From positions 186,001 through 250,000 of the forward strand of contig NZ_QQBJ01000011.1 of assembly GCF_003347205.1 (NCBI RefSeq): DNA of 64,000 bases, in the 5' to 3' direction. Source of the DNA: Mycolicibacterium moriokaense (lineage in GTDB: Bacteria; Actinomycetota; Actinomycetes; Mycobacteriales; Mycobacteriaceae). Shown piece by piece: positions 26,097 through 34,718 of the stretch; within the stretch, counting starts at the first letter, position 1; every line of letters begins with the position of its first letter. A program made the translations under genes and the position numbers. The notes below the pieces were generated by a model that was not told the origin of the DNA, did no database searches, and was given only the letters and a program-made list of their open reading frames with translations.

Positions 26097-27268
26097 CGGC
26101 CCTGCAGCACCGCCGAGGGGCCGCGGGTCATCATCTGGCGAGCGACGATGACGCGCTGGATCTCGCTGGCGCCCTCCCAGATTCGCTCCACGCGCAGTTC
26201 GCGGAACATCCGCTCGGCGACGTTCTCGCGCATGTAGCCGCGGCCGCCGAACACCTGCACGGCGCGGTCGGCGACGCGACCGGCCATCTCCGAGCAGTAG
26301 AGCTTGGCCATCGAGGCCTGGCCGTGCAGAATCTTGCGGTCCAATCCGGCGTCGATGGAGCGGGCCACCTCGTACAGCATCGAGCGCGCGGCGAACAGTT
26401 CGGTCGCGCTGTCGGCGAGCATCCCTGCCACCAACTGGTATTCGCCCAAGGGCTTACCGCCGACCTCGCGAGTCTGCGCGAACGCGGTCATCTCGTCGAC
26501 AAGGCGCTGGGCCGCCCCGACGCAGCGGGAAGCCACCATCATCCGCTCGAAGCGGAACCAGTCCTGGGTGAAGGTCATCGGCTCCCCCTCGGCGCCGACG
26601 AGGTGCGACACTGGCACCCGCACGTCGTTGAAGGCGACGATCGGGTGCTCGTCGGCGATGTTGTGCGAATAGTGTGGTGTGCGAACGACTTCCATGCCGG
26701 GCCACGGTGCGTCCACCACCAGCAGCACATGATCGCCGGCGTGCTCGCCGGTCATCAGCACGGCCTCGACGAACACGTAGTCGGCCAGGTTGAACGACGT
26801 CACGTGCCACTTGACGCCGTTGATGACATATTCGTCGCCCTCGCGATGCGCGGTGGTCTGCAGCTCGGAGACGTCGGACCCGGCGAACTCCTCGGTGATC
26901 GCGTAGGCCTCGTGCTTCTCACCGCGCACCGACGGCAGCAGCCACCGCTCGAGCTGGTAGTCGGTGGCCACGTCGGGCCACCACTGCGGTGGCGTCGCCA
27001 TCACCCAGGCCAGCCCGTTGGTGACCCGCCCGCACTGCTCCTGAACCAGCACCTGCTGCAGGGCCGTGCAGCCGGGACCGCCCACCGACGCGGGCATGTT
27101 CGTGGCGTACAGGCCGAGCTCGATGGCGCGCCTGGAATGTTCGGCGGTCAGCTCCTTGGGCAGCAGGCCGCCTGCCAGCTCGGCCTCCACTTCGTGTGGC
27201 ATCAGCGACTCCACGAAGGCCCGCGCCGTGTCCCGGATCCGCAGATCGTCCTCCGTGAGTCCGTACAT
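26093..27268 (-). CDS. Acyl-CoA dehydrogenase (regulon transcript 1, left arm)
   Basis: 391 residues, FAD enzyme oxidising an acyl-CoA at C2-C3. Features: AYAITEEFAGSDVSELQTTA (FAD and substrate loop), INGVKWHVTSFNLADY, VQVFGGRGYMRE and the C-terminal RIWEGASEIQRVIVARQ with the catalytic Glu region. A GAGGAG ribosome-binding site precedes the ATG. Its promoter holds the GACTGA...TCAGTC palindrome O1, with TAGACT as -10 on this strand. Confidence 0.9.
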   Translation of the reverse strand: MYGLTEDDLRIRDTARAFVESLMPHEVEAELAGGLLPKELTAEHSRRAIELGLYATNMPASVGGPGCTALQQVLVQEQCGRVTNGLAWVMATPPQWWPDVATDYQLERWLLPSVRGEKHEAYAITEEFAGSDVSELQTTAHREGDEYVINGVKWHVTSFNLADYVFVEAVLMTGEHAGDHVLLVVDAPWPGMEVVRTPHYSHNIADEHPIVAFNDVRVPVSHLVGAEGEPMTFTQDWFRFERMMVASRCVGAAQRLVDEMTAFAQTREVGGKPLGEYQLVAGMLADSATELFAARSMLYEVARSIDAGLDRKILHGQASMAKLYCSEMAGRVADRAVQVFGGRGYMRENVAERMFRELRVERIWEGASEIQRVIVARQMMTRGPSAVLQGR

Positions 27269-27289
27269 CTTGGGCTGCTCCTCGCTCTT

Positions 27290-27305
27290 GACTGAGCGTT
27301 CAGTC
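27290..27305. promoter_or_regulatory. Operator O1, palindrome GACTGAGCGTTCAGTC
   Basis: A 16-bp imperfect palindrome, arms GACTGA and TCAGTC, between two divergent genes. The surrounding TTGACT (27288-27293) and TAGACT (minus strand, 27308-27303) resemble -35 and -10 elements, so a bound repressor would block RNA polymerase. It is nearly identical over more than 20 bp to O3 at 39668-39683. Confidence 0.75.
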
Positions 27306-27324
27306 TATGCCAGCGTTCCAGGGT

Positions 27325-28518
27325 ATGACCAGTGCTGACGTTGTAGTCGTCGGCGGCGGAACCGTCGGAGCGTGGACCGCCGTCATGCTCGCCGAACGCG
27401 GTCTCGGGCACGTGGTGTTGCTCGAGGCACTGACCCTGGGCGATGGCGCCAGTAGCCGCGCCGCCGGCATGGTGCGCGCGCAGGGCGGCACCGAAGCCCC
27501 CATCGTGCTCGGCATGCGGACCCAGGAGTTCTACAAAGCCAGCGGCGACCGGTTCCCGCTCGACTGCGGGTTCGTCGCGCAGGGCTATCTGATGCCGTGC
27601 TTCACCGACGCCGAGGTGAGACAGGCGCACGACCGCATCGCGCTGCAGAAGAGCCTGGGCCTGAACGTCGAGTGGAAATCCGGGTCGGACATCGACGACA
27701 TGAACACCGGTATCGCGGCGGGCGCGACCCTCGGCGCGTCGTACGCGCCCGGCGACGGCTACATCGACGCACCGCGCAACGTGCTGGCATACACCGCGGC
27801 ACTGACCGCGCACGGGGTCGAGGTGCGGGAGCGGTGCAAGTTCACCGGGTTGCGCACGTCCGGCGGGCGGGTGGTCGGCGTGGACACCTCCGACGGCCCG
27901 ATCGACACCGAGCACGTGGTGCTGACGGGCGGCCCGAAACTGGGCAAGGTCGGCGCGACGGCGGGCGGGCGGATACCCGCGGGCGGTTCGCGCCATCAGG
28001 TCGTGGTGACCGCCCCCGTCACCGCGTTCGACGTGCACCAGGTGCCGATGGTGTTCGATCTGACTTCTGGAATCTACTGGCGCCCAGGCGAAGCCGGCGG
28101 TCTGCTGTGGGGCATGAGCAATCCCGACGAGGCGCCAGGCGTGGCGGCCGACTTCGACGAGACGTACTACCAGAAAGCGCGCGACCGGATCGAAGAATTA
28201 CTGCCGGGTGTGCGCGGACTCGGTTTGCGCAGGACATGGGCGGCGACGATCGACTACACGCCCGACCATCTGCCGATCCTCGGTCCGCTGCTCACCGACG
28301 ACGGGCCCGTCGAGGGCACCGTGGTGGCAAGCCCGGCCGGGCACGGCATGATGTGGGGCCCCGCAGTGGCGGAGGTCGCCGCCGACCTGACGATGACCGG
28401 CCGATGCGACTGGCTGGACCTGACCGACCTCGGGCTGGACCGCTTCGACGCCGACGGCAACAGTCGCCTTGCCCCCGAGCCGATTTCCCTGCCCTTCCCC
28501 GAGAAAGCAGCGCTGTGA
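27325..28518 (+). CDS. DAO-type FAD-dependent amine/amino acid oxidase
   Basis: 397 residues. N-terminal FAD-binding motif VVVVGGGTVGAWTAVMLAERG, EASSRAAGMVRAQ-like region (GDGASSRAAGMVRAQGG), and the C-terminal DYTPDHLPILGPL and SPAGHGMMWGPAVAE typical of glycine, sarcosine or dimethylglycine oxidases. It should oxidise a primary or secondary amine to imine and release H2O2 or reduce an acceptor. An upstream ATG at 27307 touches operator O1, so ATG 27325 (CAGGG before it) is preferred. The stop overlaps the cupin start. Confidence 0.87.
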   Translation: MTSADVVVVGGGTVGAWTAVMLAERGLGHVVLLEALTLGDGASSRAAGMVRAQGGTEAPIVLGMRTQEFYKASGDRFPLDCGFVAQGYLMPCFTDAEVRQAHDRIALQKSLGLNVEWKSGSDIDDMNTGIAAGATLGASYAPGDGYIDAPRNVLAYTAALTAHGVEVRERCKFTGLRTSGGRVVGVDTSDGPIDTEHVVLTGGPKLGKVGATAGGRIPAGGSRHQVVVTAPVTAFDVHQVPMVFDLTSGIYWRPGEAGGLLWGMSNPDEAPGVAADFDETYYQKARDRIEELLPGVRGLGLRRTWAATIDYTPDHLPILGPLLTDDGPVEGTVVASPAGHGMMWGPAVAEVAADLTMTGRCDWLDLTDLGLDRFDADGNSRLAPEPISLPFPEKAAL

Positions 28519-28859
28519 ACATCATCGACACCGCGATCCTGGCGCAGGCCGCCAACGCAGGACTCGAGGACTGGGGTCCGCTGGAGGAGGCCATCGGCGA
28601 TCCGATGGCCACCCACGGGCTGGAGATGTGGGTCGACGGCGACAAGTCCGCGGGCATCTGGCAGTGCACGCCGGGACCGTCGTACTGGGTGCAGGACGAG
28701 AACGAGGTCATCTACGTGTTGTCCGGCCGGATGACGGTGACACCGGACGGCGGTGAGCCCGCCGAGGTGAAGGCCGGCGACATCGCGGTGTTCCCCATCG
28801 GCTGGAAGGGCACCTGGGACATCCACGAAACCCTGCGAAAGGTCTACTCGATCTTCTGA
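28515..28859 (+). CDS. Cupin-domain protein coupled to the FAD oxidase
   Basis: 114-residue single-cupin protein of the DUF861/EutQ-like type (MSGIWQCTPG-like start of the barrel: SAGIWQCTPGPSYW, then ENEVIYVLSGRMTVTPDGG, KAGDIAVFPIGWKGTWDI). Several such cupins handle amino or ureido compounds. GTG 28515 overlaps the oxidase stop (GTGA), so they are translated together and probably act on the same pathway. Exact reaction unknown. Confidence 0.82.
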   Translation: MNIIDTAILAQAANAGLEDWGPLEEAIGDPMATHGLEMWVDGDKSAGIWQCTPGPSYWVQDENEVIYVLSGRMTVTPDGGEPAEVKAGDIAVFPIGWKGTWDIHETLRKVYSIF

Positions 28860-28967
28860 TCTCCCATCGCGAGCCGGCCGTAACTGTGCATCTCTATTCG
28901 GTCACCGTCGTGCAACAGGTCGTGCGGCAGCGCAGTTCTTGCCGTCGCCTCGTCGAGAATCCGAGGC

Positions 28968-30401
28968 GTGACGCGAGAGATATCCCGTCAGACCTTCTTG
29001 CGCGGGGCGGCAGGGGCACTGGCGGCAGGCGCGGTCTTCGGTTCTGTGCGCGCCGTCGCCGAACCCCTGGCGTCAGGATGGGACGCTCTTTCCACCGCCA
29101 TCGGTGGGCCACTCCTGCTGCCGAACAACCCGCAATTCGGCGCGGCGAAACAGGTTTTCAACACCAACTACAACAGCTCCACGCCCGCCGCCATCGTCAC
29201 GCCGACATCGCTCGCGGACGTGCAGAAGGCGATGGCGTTCGCCGCATCGCACAAGATGCAGGTCGCGCCGCGCAGCGGTGGGCACTCCTACATCGGCGCG
29301 TCCACGGCCAACGGCGCATTGGTGTTCGACCTGCGCCAGCTGCCCGGCGGAATCAACTACGACGCCGCCAGCGGACGGGTCACGGCCACACCGGCGACCA
29401 GTCTATGGGACCTGCACCAGACGTTGGCCGCCTCCGCCCGGGGCATCCCGACGGGTATCTGCCCGACGGTCGGTGCTGCCGGGCACGCGCTGGGCGGCGG
29501 CTTGGGTGCTCAGAGCCGGCATGCGGGACTGCTCTCCGACGCGCTGACGTCGGCATCCGTCGTCTTGCCGGGCGGTCAAGCGGTCACCGCGTCCGCAGCC
29601 GAGAATCCCGACCTGTTCTGGGCGTTGCGTGGCGGTGGCGGCGGTAATTTCGGGGTGACGACGTCGTTGACGTTCGCCACGTTCCCGATCGCCGATTCCG
29701 ACGTCGTGAACGTCCACTTCCCGACGGAGTCGTTCGCGGCTGTCCTCGTCGGCTGGCAGAACTGGCTGCGCACCGCCGACCGAAGCAACTGGGCGCTGGC
29801 GGACAGCACCACCGATGCGACGGGTACGCACTGCCGCATCATGGCCACCTGCCCCGCGGGGTCGGGTAACAGCGTGGCTGGTGCCGTCGCCAAAGCCGTT
29901 GGAGTGCAACCGACGGGGACCGATGTCCAGACGTTCAACTACCTGGACCTGGTCAAGTATCTGGCGGGCAACATGAACCCGGCGCCGTTGAGTTATGTCG
30001 GCGGCTCCGATGTGCTGCCGGACATCAACGCGGGCGCGGCCCAGGGCATCGCCGCGGCGGTCAACGCCTTTCCCGCGGGGGCGGGCCGCATGCTGGCGAT
30101 CATGCACACTCTCGACGGCGCACTGGCCAGTGTGGCGCCGGGGGCCACCGCATTTCCATGGCGCAGGCAGTCCGCGCTGGTGCAGTGGTACATCGAACCG
30201 GCCGGGTCGCCGTCGGCAGCGGTCAACTGGCTGGCCACCGCGCACAAGGCGGTGGCGCCGTATTCGGTTGGTGGCTATGTGAACTACGTCGAAGCGGGCC
30301 AGCCGCCCGCGCGGTACTTCGGCTCGAATCTCTCGAAGCTCAGCGCCGTGCGGCAGAAGTACGACCCCGGCCGAGTCATGTTCTCCGGACTGAACTTTTA
30401 G
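28968..30401 (+). CDS. Exported covalent-flavin oxidase, berberine-bridge-enzyme type
   Basis: 477 residues. A Tat-like signal (ISRQTFLRGAAGALAAGAVFG) has RQ in place of the usual RR. Then come a PCMH FAD domain and a BBE tail (YFGSNLSKLSAVRQKYDPGRVM). RSGGHSY and GICPTVGAAGHALGGGLG supply the His and Cys that attach FAD bicovalently in this family. Members oxidise sugars, alcohols or alkaloids outside the cytosol. There is no operator of the O1-O3 type in front of it, and whether it belongs to the regulon is open. Confidence 0.87.
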   Translation: MTREISRQTFLRGAAGALAAGAVFGSVRAVAEPLASGWDALSTAIGGPLLLPNNPQFGAAKQVFNTNYNSSTPAAIVTPTSLADVQKAMAFAASHKMQVAPRSGGHSYIGASTANGALVFDLRQLPGGINYDAASGRVTATPATSLWDLHQTLAASARGIPTGICPTVGAAGHALGGGLGAQSRHAGLLSDALTSASVVLPGGQAVTASAAENPDLFWALRGGGGGNFGVTTSLTFATFPIADSDVVNVHFPTESFAAVLVGWQNWLRTADRSNWALADSTTDATGTHCRIMATCPAGSGNSVAGAVAKAVGVQPTGTDVQTFNYLDLVKYLAGNMNPAPLSYVGGSDVLPDINAGAAQGIAAAVNAFPAGAGRMLAIMHTLDGALASVAPGATAFPWRRQSALVQWYIEPAGSPSAAVNWLATAHKAVAPYSVGGYVNYVEAGQPPARYFGSNLSKLSAVRQKYDPGRVMFSGLNF

Positions 30402-30444
30402 CGATCGGAACAACCGCGTCGACCGCGTGCGGCACGATAGCGGC

Positions 30445-31404
30445 GTGGAAGAGTTGAGGGTCTCCAACGGCGACATCACCCTTCGAGTCGAAATCACGGG
30501 CGACGGGCCGACCGTGCTGTGTGTGTCGGGTTGGCCGGAACTCGCGAGTTCGTGGCACAACCAAGTCGAGTTTCTGTCGTCGCACGGCTATCGGGTTGCC
30601 GCACTCGACGTGCGTGAGTATGGGGGCAGCTCCGCCCCGACCGAGGTCGAGCGATACACGCTCCGAGAGCTCGCGGGCGACGTCGCCGCGGTTGCCGCCG
30701 AGCTTTCTGACGAACCGGTCGTGCTGATCGGCCACGACTGGGGCGCGCCGATCGTGTGGAACACCGCAATCCGTCATCCTGACCGGGTACGGGCGGTCGC
30801 AGGTCTCAGCGTGACCCATCTCCCGGCGACGGGGATGTCGCTGATCGATGTCGCCGATCAGCTCTACGCCGGCCGGTTCTTCTACATCCTCTACTTCATC
30901 CGTCCCGGCGCGCCCGAGGCCGACTTCAGCGCGGACCTGCGCGGCGCCTTGAAGCGGGTCTTCTATGCGCTGTCGGGCGATGCGCCGCTCAACAGTTGGC
31001 TCCCCGACGCGCCGCGTGAAGCGACGCTCCTGCCTCTGCTCCCCGACCCGCCCGACGGCCCGCTGAGCTTCATCACCGACACCGATCTCGACGCGCTGGC
31101 CGCGAGCTTCGAGCGCACGGGCATGGTCGGCGCGTTCAACCGCTACCGCGCGTTGGGTCTCGACGCCGTGGAGTCGACGGACATCATCGGCGCCCCGGTG
31201 ACGCAGCCCTCGTGTTTCATTGCCGGCGAGCGCGATCCGGTGCGGCGGTTTATTCCGGGCATCGACAGCTTCGCGGATCCGGGGGCAGCGTGCACCGACT
31301 TTCGCGGCGGCACGATCGTGCCGGGTGCCGGGCATTGGGTTCACCAGGAGATGCCGGCCGAGACGAACGCCGCGCTGCTCGCGTTCCTTCAGTCGCTTGA
31401 ATAG
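30445..31404 (+). CDS. Alpha/beta hydrolase, epoxide-hydrolase-like
   Basis: 319 residues. Nucleophile elbow LIGHDWGAP with Asp98 as in epoxide hydrolases and haloalkane dehalogenases; C-terminal acid/base pair region GERDPV and GAGHWVHQE. FNRYRALG may provide the ring-opening Tyr. The usual HGxP oxyanion motif is SGWP (residues 28-31). GTG 30445 (MEELRVSNGD) is preferred to GTG 30427. It ends 6 bp from the convergent acyl-CoA dehydrogenase. Confidence 0.82.
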   Translation: MEELRVSNGDITLRVEITGDGPTVLCVSGWPELASSWHNQVEFLSSHGYRVAALDVREYGGSSAPTEVERYTLRELAGDVAAVAAELSDEPVVLIGHDWGAPIVWNTAIRHPDRVRAVAGLSVTHLPATGMSLIDVADQLYAGRFFYILYFIRPGAPEADFSADLRGALKRVFYALSGDAPLNSWLPDAPREATLLPLLPDPPDGPLSFITDTDLDALAASFERTGMVGAFNRYRALGLDAVESTDIIGAPVTQPSCFIAGERDPVRRFIPGIDSFADPGAACTDFRGGTIVPGAGHWVHQEMPAETNAALLAFLQSLE

Positions 31405-31410
31405 CGGCGC

Positions 31411-32694
31411 CTAACGCCGGTTGCGGAAGTACTTCTTGTAGGCCTCGGCCGAGGCGCGCAGTTCCGGGTCGGCCTCGAACTTCGGCTCGAACTTCGCCCA
31501 GGCGGCCTCGCGCTTGGCGGGGATGAACTCCGTCGGCCAGTACGGATGCTGCTGCGGCGAATAGTCCCGCAACACCCGCCGCGCGACGGTGGCCTTGTGC
31601 ACCTCGTCTGCGCCGTCGGCCAGGCCCATCGTCGGCGCGCTCGCATACATCGCCTGCAGCGGGGTCAGGTCCGTCGTCCCCAACGACCCCAGGATGTGCA
31701 GCGCGTTGAACGACACCTCCTGCAGCACCTTGGCCATCGTGAACTTCACCGTCGCGATGTCCGTGCGCGCCTCTTTCGTGCTGGAATTGTCGATCTTCCA
31801 CGCGGTTTCGAGCACCAGCAGCCGCAACATCCGGATCGCCGCATACGAGTCGGCGATCTTCTCCTGCACCATCTGATGCTCGGCGATCACCTTGCCGTGC
31901 GACTCGCGTGACAGCGCACGCTCGCACATCATGTCGAACGCCAGCTTGCACTGCGCGATCGTGCGCATCGCGTGATGGATGCGCCCGCCGCCGAGCCTGC
32001 GCTGCGCCAGCGTCTTCGCACCGTCCTCCGGCCCCAGCAGATGGTCGGCAGGCACTCGCACATCGCGATAGATGATGTGGTTGTGATTACGCGGCTCCGG
32101 CTGAATCTCCACACCCGGCGTCGTACGCGGCACCACGAACATGCCGTTGGTGCACATCACGAACAGGATGTCGGCGACGCGGCCCGCTGACGTGAACCAC
32201 TTCTCGCCGTTGATCACCCACTCGTCGCCGTCGCGCACAGCCGTGGTCTTGAACAGGTTCGGATCAGAGCCGCCCTGTGGTTCGGTCATCGAATACGCCG
32301 AGAACATGTCCTGATTCAGCAGCGGCTCCAGCCACCGCTTCTTCTGCTCGTCGGTGCCGAACGCCGCAAGCATCTCCATGTTCCCGGTGTCGGGCGCCGC
32401 GGCGCCGAACATCTGCGGGGCGCCCGGATAGCGACCGATCACCTCGTTGAGCAGCGCCAGCTTCAGCTGGCCGAACCCGGGCCCGCCGAGTTCCTCGTCG
32501 AGGAAGATCGCCCACAGCCCCTGGTCCTTGACCTGCTGCTGCAGCCCCCGGACATAGGCCTTCACGTGCGGATCCGGCGAGCGCACCGCGTACGGGAAGA
32601 CGTACTCGAGGGGTTCGACCTCCTCGCGACAGAATTCCTCGACCCAGTCGAGCTTTTTGCCGAAATCCGGATCAGTGCTGAAGTCCCATGCCAT
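31411..32694 (-). CDS. Acyl-CoA dehydrogenase, ACAD11-like
   Basis: 427 residues. Elements: LDEELGGPGFGQLKLALLNE, SAYSMTEPQGGSDPNLFKTTA, the NGEKWFTSAG loop, and the C-terminal LADGADEVHKATVARRVLRDY found in the long ACAD10/11 group. It starts at ATG 32694, 2 bp after the stop of the acyl-CoA synthetase, so it is the last gene of the operon 36346-31411. The pairing of ligase and dehydrogenase implies oxidation of a carboxylic-acid breakdown product. Confidence 0.9.
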   Translation of the reverse strand: MAWDFSTDPDFGKKLDWVEEFCREEVEPLEYVFPYAVRSPDPHVKAYVRGLQQQVKDQGLWAIFLDEELGGPGFGQLKLALLNEVIGRYPGAPQMFGAAAPDTGNMEMLAAFGTDEQKKRWLEPLLNQDMFSAYSMTEPQGGSDPNLFKTTAVRDGDEWVINGEKWFTSAGRVADILFVMCTNGMFVVPRTTPGVEIQPEPRNHNHIIYRDVRVPADHLLGPEDGAKTLAQRRLGGGRIHHAMRTIAQCKLAFDMMCERALSRESHGKVIAEHQMVQEKIADSYAAIRMLRLLVLETAWKIDNSSTKEARTDIATVKFTMAKVLQEVSFNALHILGSLGTTDLTPLQAMYASAPTMGLADGADEVHKATVARRVLRDYSPQQHPYWPTEFIPAKREAAWAKFEPKFEADPELRASAEAYKKYFRNRR

Positions 32695-32696
32695 GC

Positions 32697-34718
32697 CTAC
32701 CGATTCTGCACCTGGACCAGCGCGTCGACGGCGACGACCCCATTCGCAGACACGATCACCGGGTTGGCCTCGATGGCGTCCACCACGTCGCCCAGTTCGA
32801 CCGCCATCTGCGAGAACGCGACGATCACCCGCGCCAGTGCATCCACGTCGACCCGCGCAGCACCTCGCCACCCGTCCAGCAGCGGCCGGACGCGCAGCCC
32901 GTCCAGCATCGCCAGAGCTCCCGCGAAAGACACCGGCGGACACGCCACCGCCCGGTCGGCCAACAACTCGACCAGCGTGCCTCCTGCCGCGACGATCAGC
33001 AGCGGGCCGAATGCGCGGTCCCGCACGATGCCGATCGAGATCTCGACACCGGCCTCGACCATCGGCTCGATCGTCACCGCCGGCCCCAACGCCGCCGACA
33101 TCGACGAGTACGCCGACGACAGCGCCCCCTCGTCAGGAATGCCGAGCACCACCCCGCCCACGTCGCTCTTGTGCAGTGTGCCAACGGTTTTCAAGGCGAC
33201 GGGATAGCCGACGGCTTCCGCTGCCGCCGCCACCCCGTCAACCGAATCGGCGGCCAGGACGTCCACCACCGGCACGCCGTAGTCAGCCAGCAACTCGAAC
33301 GGCGCCGCATCAAGACGAGACGTCCACCGCGCCCGACGCGCAGGGTCGACCTCGGCGTCGACGCGCTCGACAGGAATCGGCCAGCGGGCCAGATGCCCCA
33401 GCGCCGCCAGGCCGCTGCGGGCACCTTCGAGAACTGGAATCCCGTTGTCCCGCAATCGCTCGGCCATATCCCTGTCGATCGCCGACGCCACCGAAGCCAG
33501 CACCGCGATCGGCGCTTCGGTGTCCTTGGCGACGTCGATCACCGCGTCGGTGTAGGCGGTGTCGCCGTCGTATTCGGTGACCAGGTCGACGGCCAGGGCC
33601 GTGACCGCGACAGCGGAATCGTCGACCATGGCCCGCAGACAGCCGCCGAACAGATTGCGGGTGTCGGCGCCCGTTCCCCAGACATCCAGCGGGTTCATAG
33701 GTACCAACCCGTCGTCGAGCATCCCCGCGATGGTGTCCAGCGTGTCGGGAGCCAACTCGGCGAACTCGACGCCCAGGTCGTCGGCGAGATCGGCGAACAG
33801 CGCGCGCTCGGCACCCGAGTCATGCACGGTCGCAACACCGCCCGACCCAGCAGCCCGCCGCCCCGCGCAGAACAGTTCGATGGTGTCGCTGAACTCGGCC
33901 AGGTCGCTGACGTGCACCGCGCCGGTGGCCGCGCAGAACGCCTTCCACGCGGCCTGCTCGCCGGCCAGCGCCCCCGAGTGCGCGGCCACCATGGCGCTCC
34001 CCCGCGGCGACCCGCCGACGGTCAAGACGACGACGGGTACGTCCTGCTCGGCGGCGCGCAGCAGCATTGCACGCAAGCGGACAACATCGCGCGGCGTCTC
34101 CAGAAGCAGCCCGACGAGCCGTGTCTCGGGGTCGTCGAGTGCGTAGGAGACATAGTCGGCGGTGGTGGTGACGAGCTCCTGACCGGACGAGACCGCCAGC
34201 CGGAAGCCGAACCCGCGGCGCGCCCGCAGCAGCGTCGAGAACGCGGACCCCGAGTGGGTGACCAGGCTGACGCTGCCGTCGGGCAACGGATCCGGCTCCA
34301 GATATCCCAGCGCCCGCACGCCCAGCGCGTTGTTGACGAACCCCATGCAGCCCCCGCCGCACAACGCCATTCCGGCGTCGGTCGCGATGCGCGCGATCTC
34401 CTCCCGATAGCCGTGCGCGGATCCGAACACCACCGCCGAGCGCGCTCCCCGCTGCGCCGCAAGCTTCAACTGCGCGGGCAGCGCCGCGTCGGGCACCCCG
34501 AGCAGTACCACGTCGACGGCCTCGTCGACATCGGCCAGCGAAGGCACGCAGGGTAATTCGCCGATCCGGTCGTACCGGGGGTTCACGAGGTGAAAGCGCG
34601 CCGATCCCCGCTGCGCCTCGACGATCATCCGCGCGCCGAAGCTGTCCTGACGCGGGCTGGCACCCACCAGCGCCATCGACCGCGCGCCAAGCATCGCGGC
34701 CACAGCTCTGGATGTCAC
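32697..34718 (-). CDS. ADP-forming acyl-CoA synthetase (acetate-CoA ligase family)
   Basis: 673 residues with CoA-binding (MALVGASPRQDSFGARM), flavodoxin-like ligase (MNPLDVWG) and C-terminal ATP-grasp domains (GYPVALKTVGTLHKSDVGGV; IEPMVEAGVEISIG) fused in one chain. AAHSGALAGE carries the likely phospho-His. It makes acyl-CoA from an acid, CoA and ATP, or the reverse. GTG 34718 overlaps the previous stop by 4 bp (GTGA). Substrate unknown; presumably an acid from the amine pathway. Confidence 0.88.
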   Translation of the reverse strand: MTSRAVAAMLGARSMALVGASPRQDSFGARMIVEAQRGSARFHLVNPRYDRIGELPCVPSLADVDEAVDVVLLGVPDAALPAQLKLAAQRGARSAVVFGSAHGYREEIARIATDAGMALCGGGCMGFVNNALGVRALGYLEPDPLPDGSVSLVTHSGSAFSTLLRARRGFGFRLAVSSGQELVTTTADYVSYALDDPETRLVGLLLETPRDVVRLRAMLLRAAEQDVPVVVLTVGGSPRGSAMVAAHSGALAGEQAAWKAFCAATGAVHVSDLAEFSDTIELFCAGRRAAGSGGVATVHDSGAERALFADLADDLGVEFAELAPDTLDTIAGMLDDGLVPMNPLDVWGTGADTRNLFGGCLRAMVDDSAVAVTALAVDLVTEYDGDTAYTDAVIDVAKDTEAPIAVLASVASAIDRDMAERLRDNGIPVLEGARSGLAALGHLARWPIPVERVDAEVDPARRARWTSRLDAAPFELLADYGVPVVDVLAADSVDGVAAAAEAVGYPVALKTVGTLHKSDVGGVVLGIPDEGALSSAYSSMSAALGPAVTIEPMVEAGVEISIGIVRDRAFGPLLIVAAGGTLVELLADRAVACPPVSFAGALAMLDGLRVRPLLDGWRGAARVDVDALARVIVAFSQMAVELGDVVDAIEANPVIVSANGVVAVDALVQVQNR

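Noticed and set aside
25253-27295. 680-codon plus-strand ORF over ddaH and the acyl-CoA dehydrogenase
   Set aside because: Shifted-frame and antisense translation of two recognised genes; no motif.
32688-34556. 622-codon plus-strand ORF opposite the acyl-CoA synthetase
   Set aside because: Antisense shadow; the minus-strand gene has complete ligase and ATP-grasp domains.
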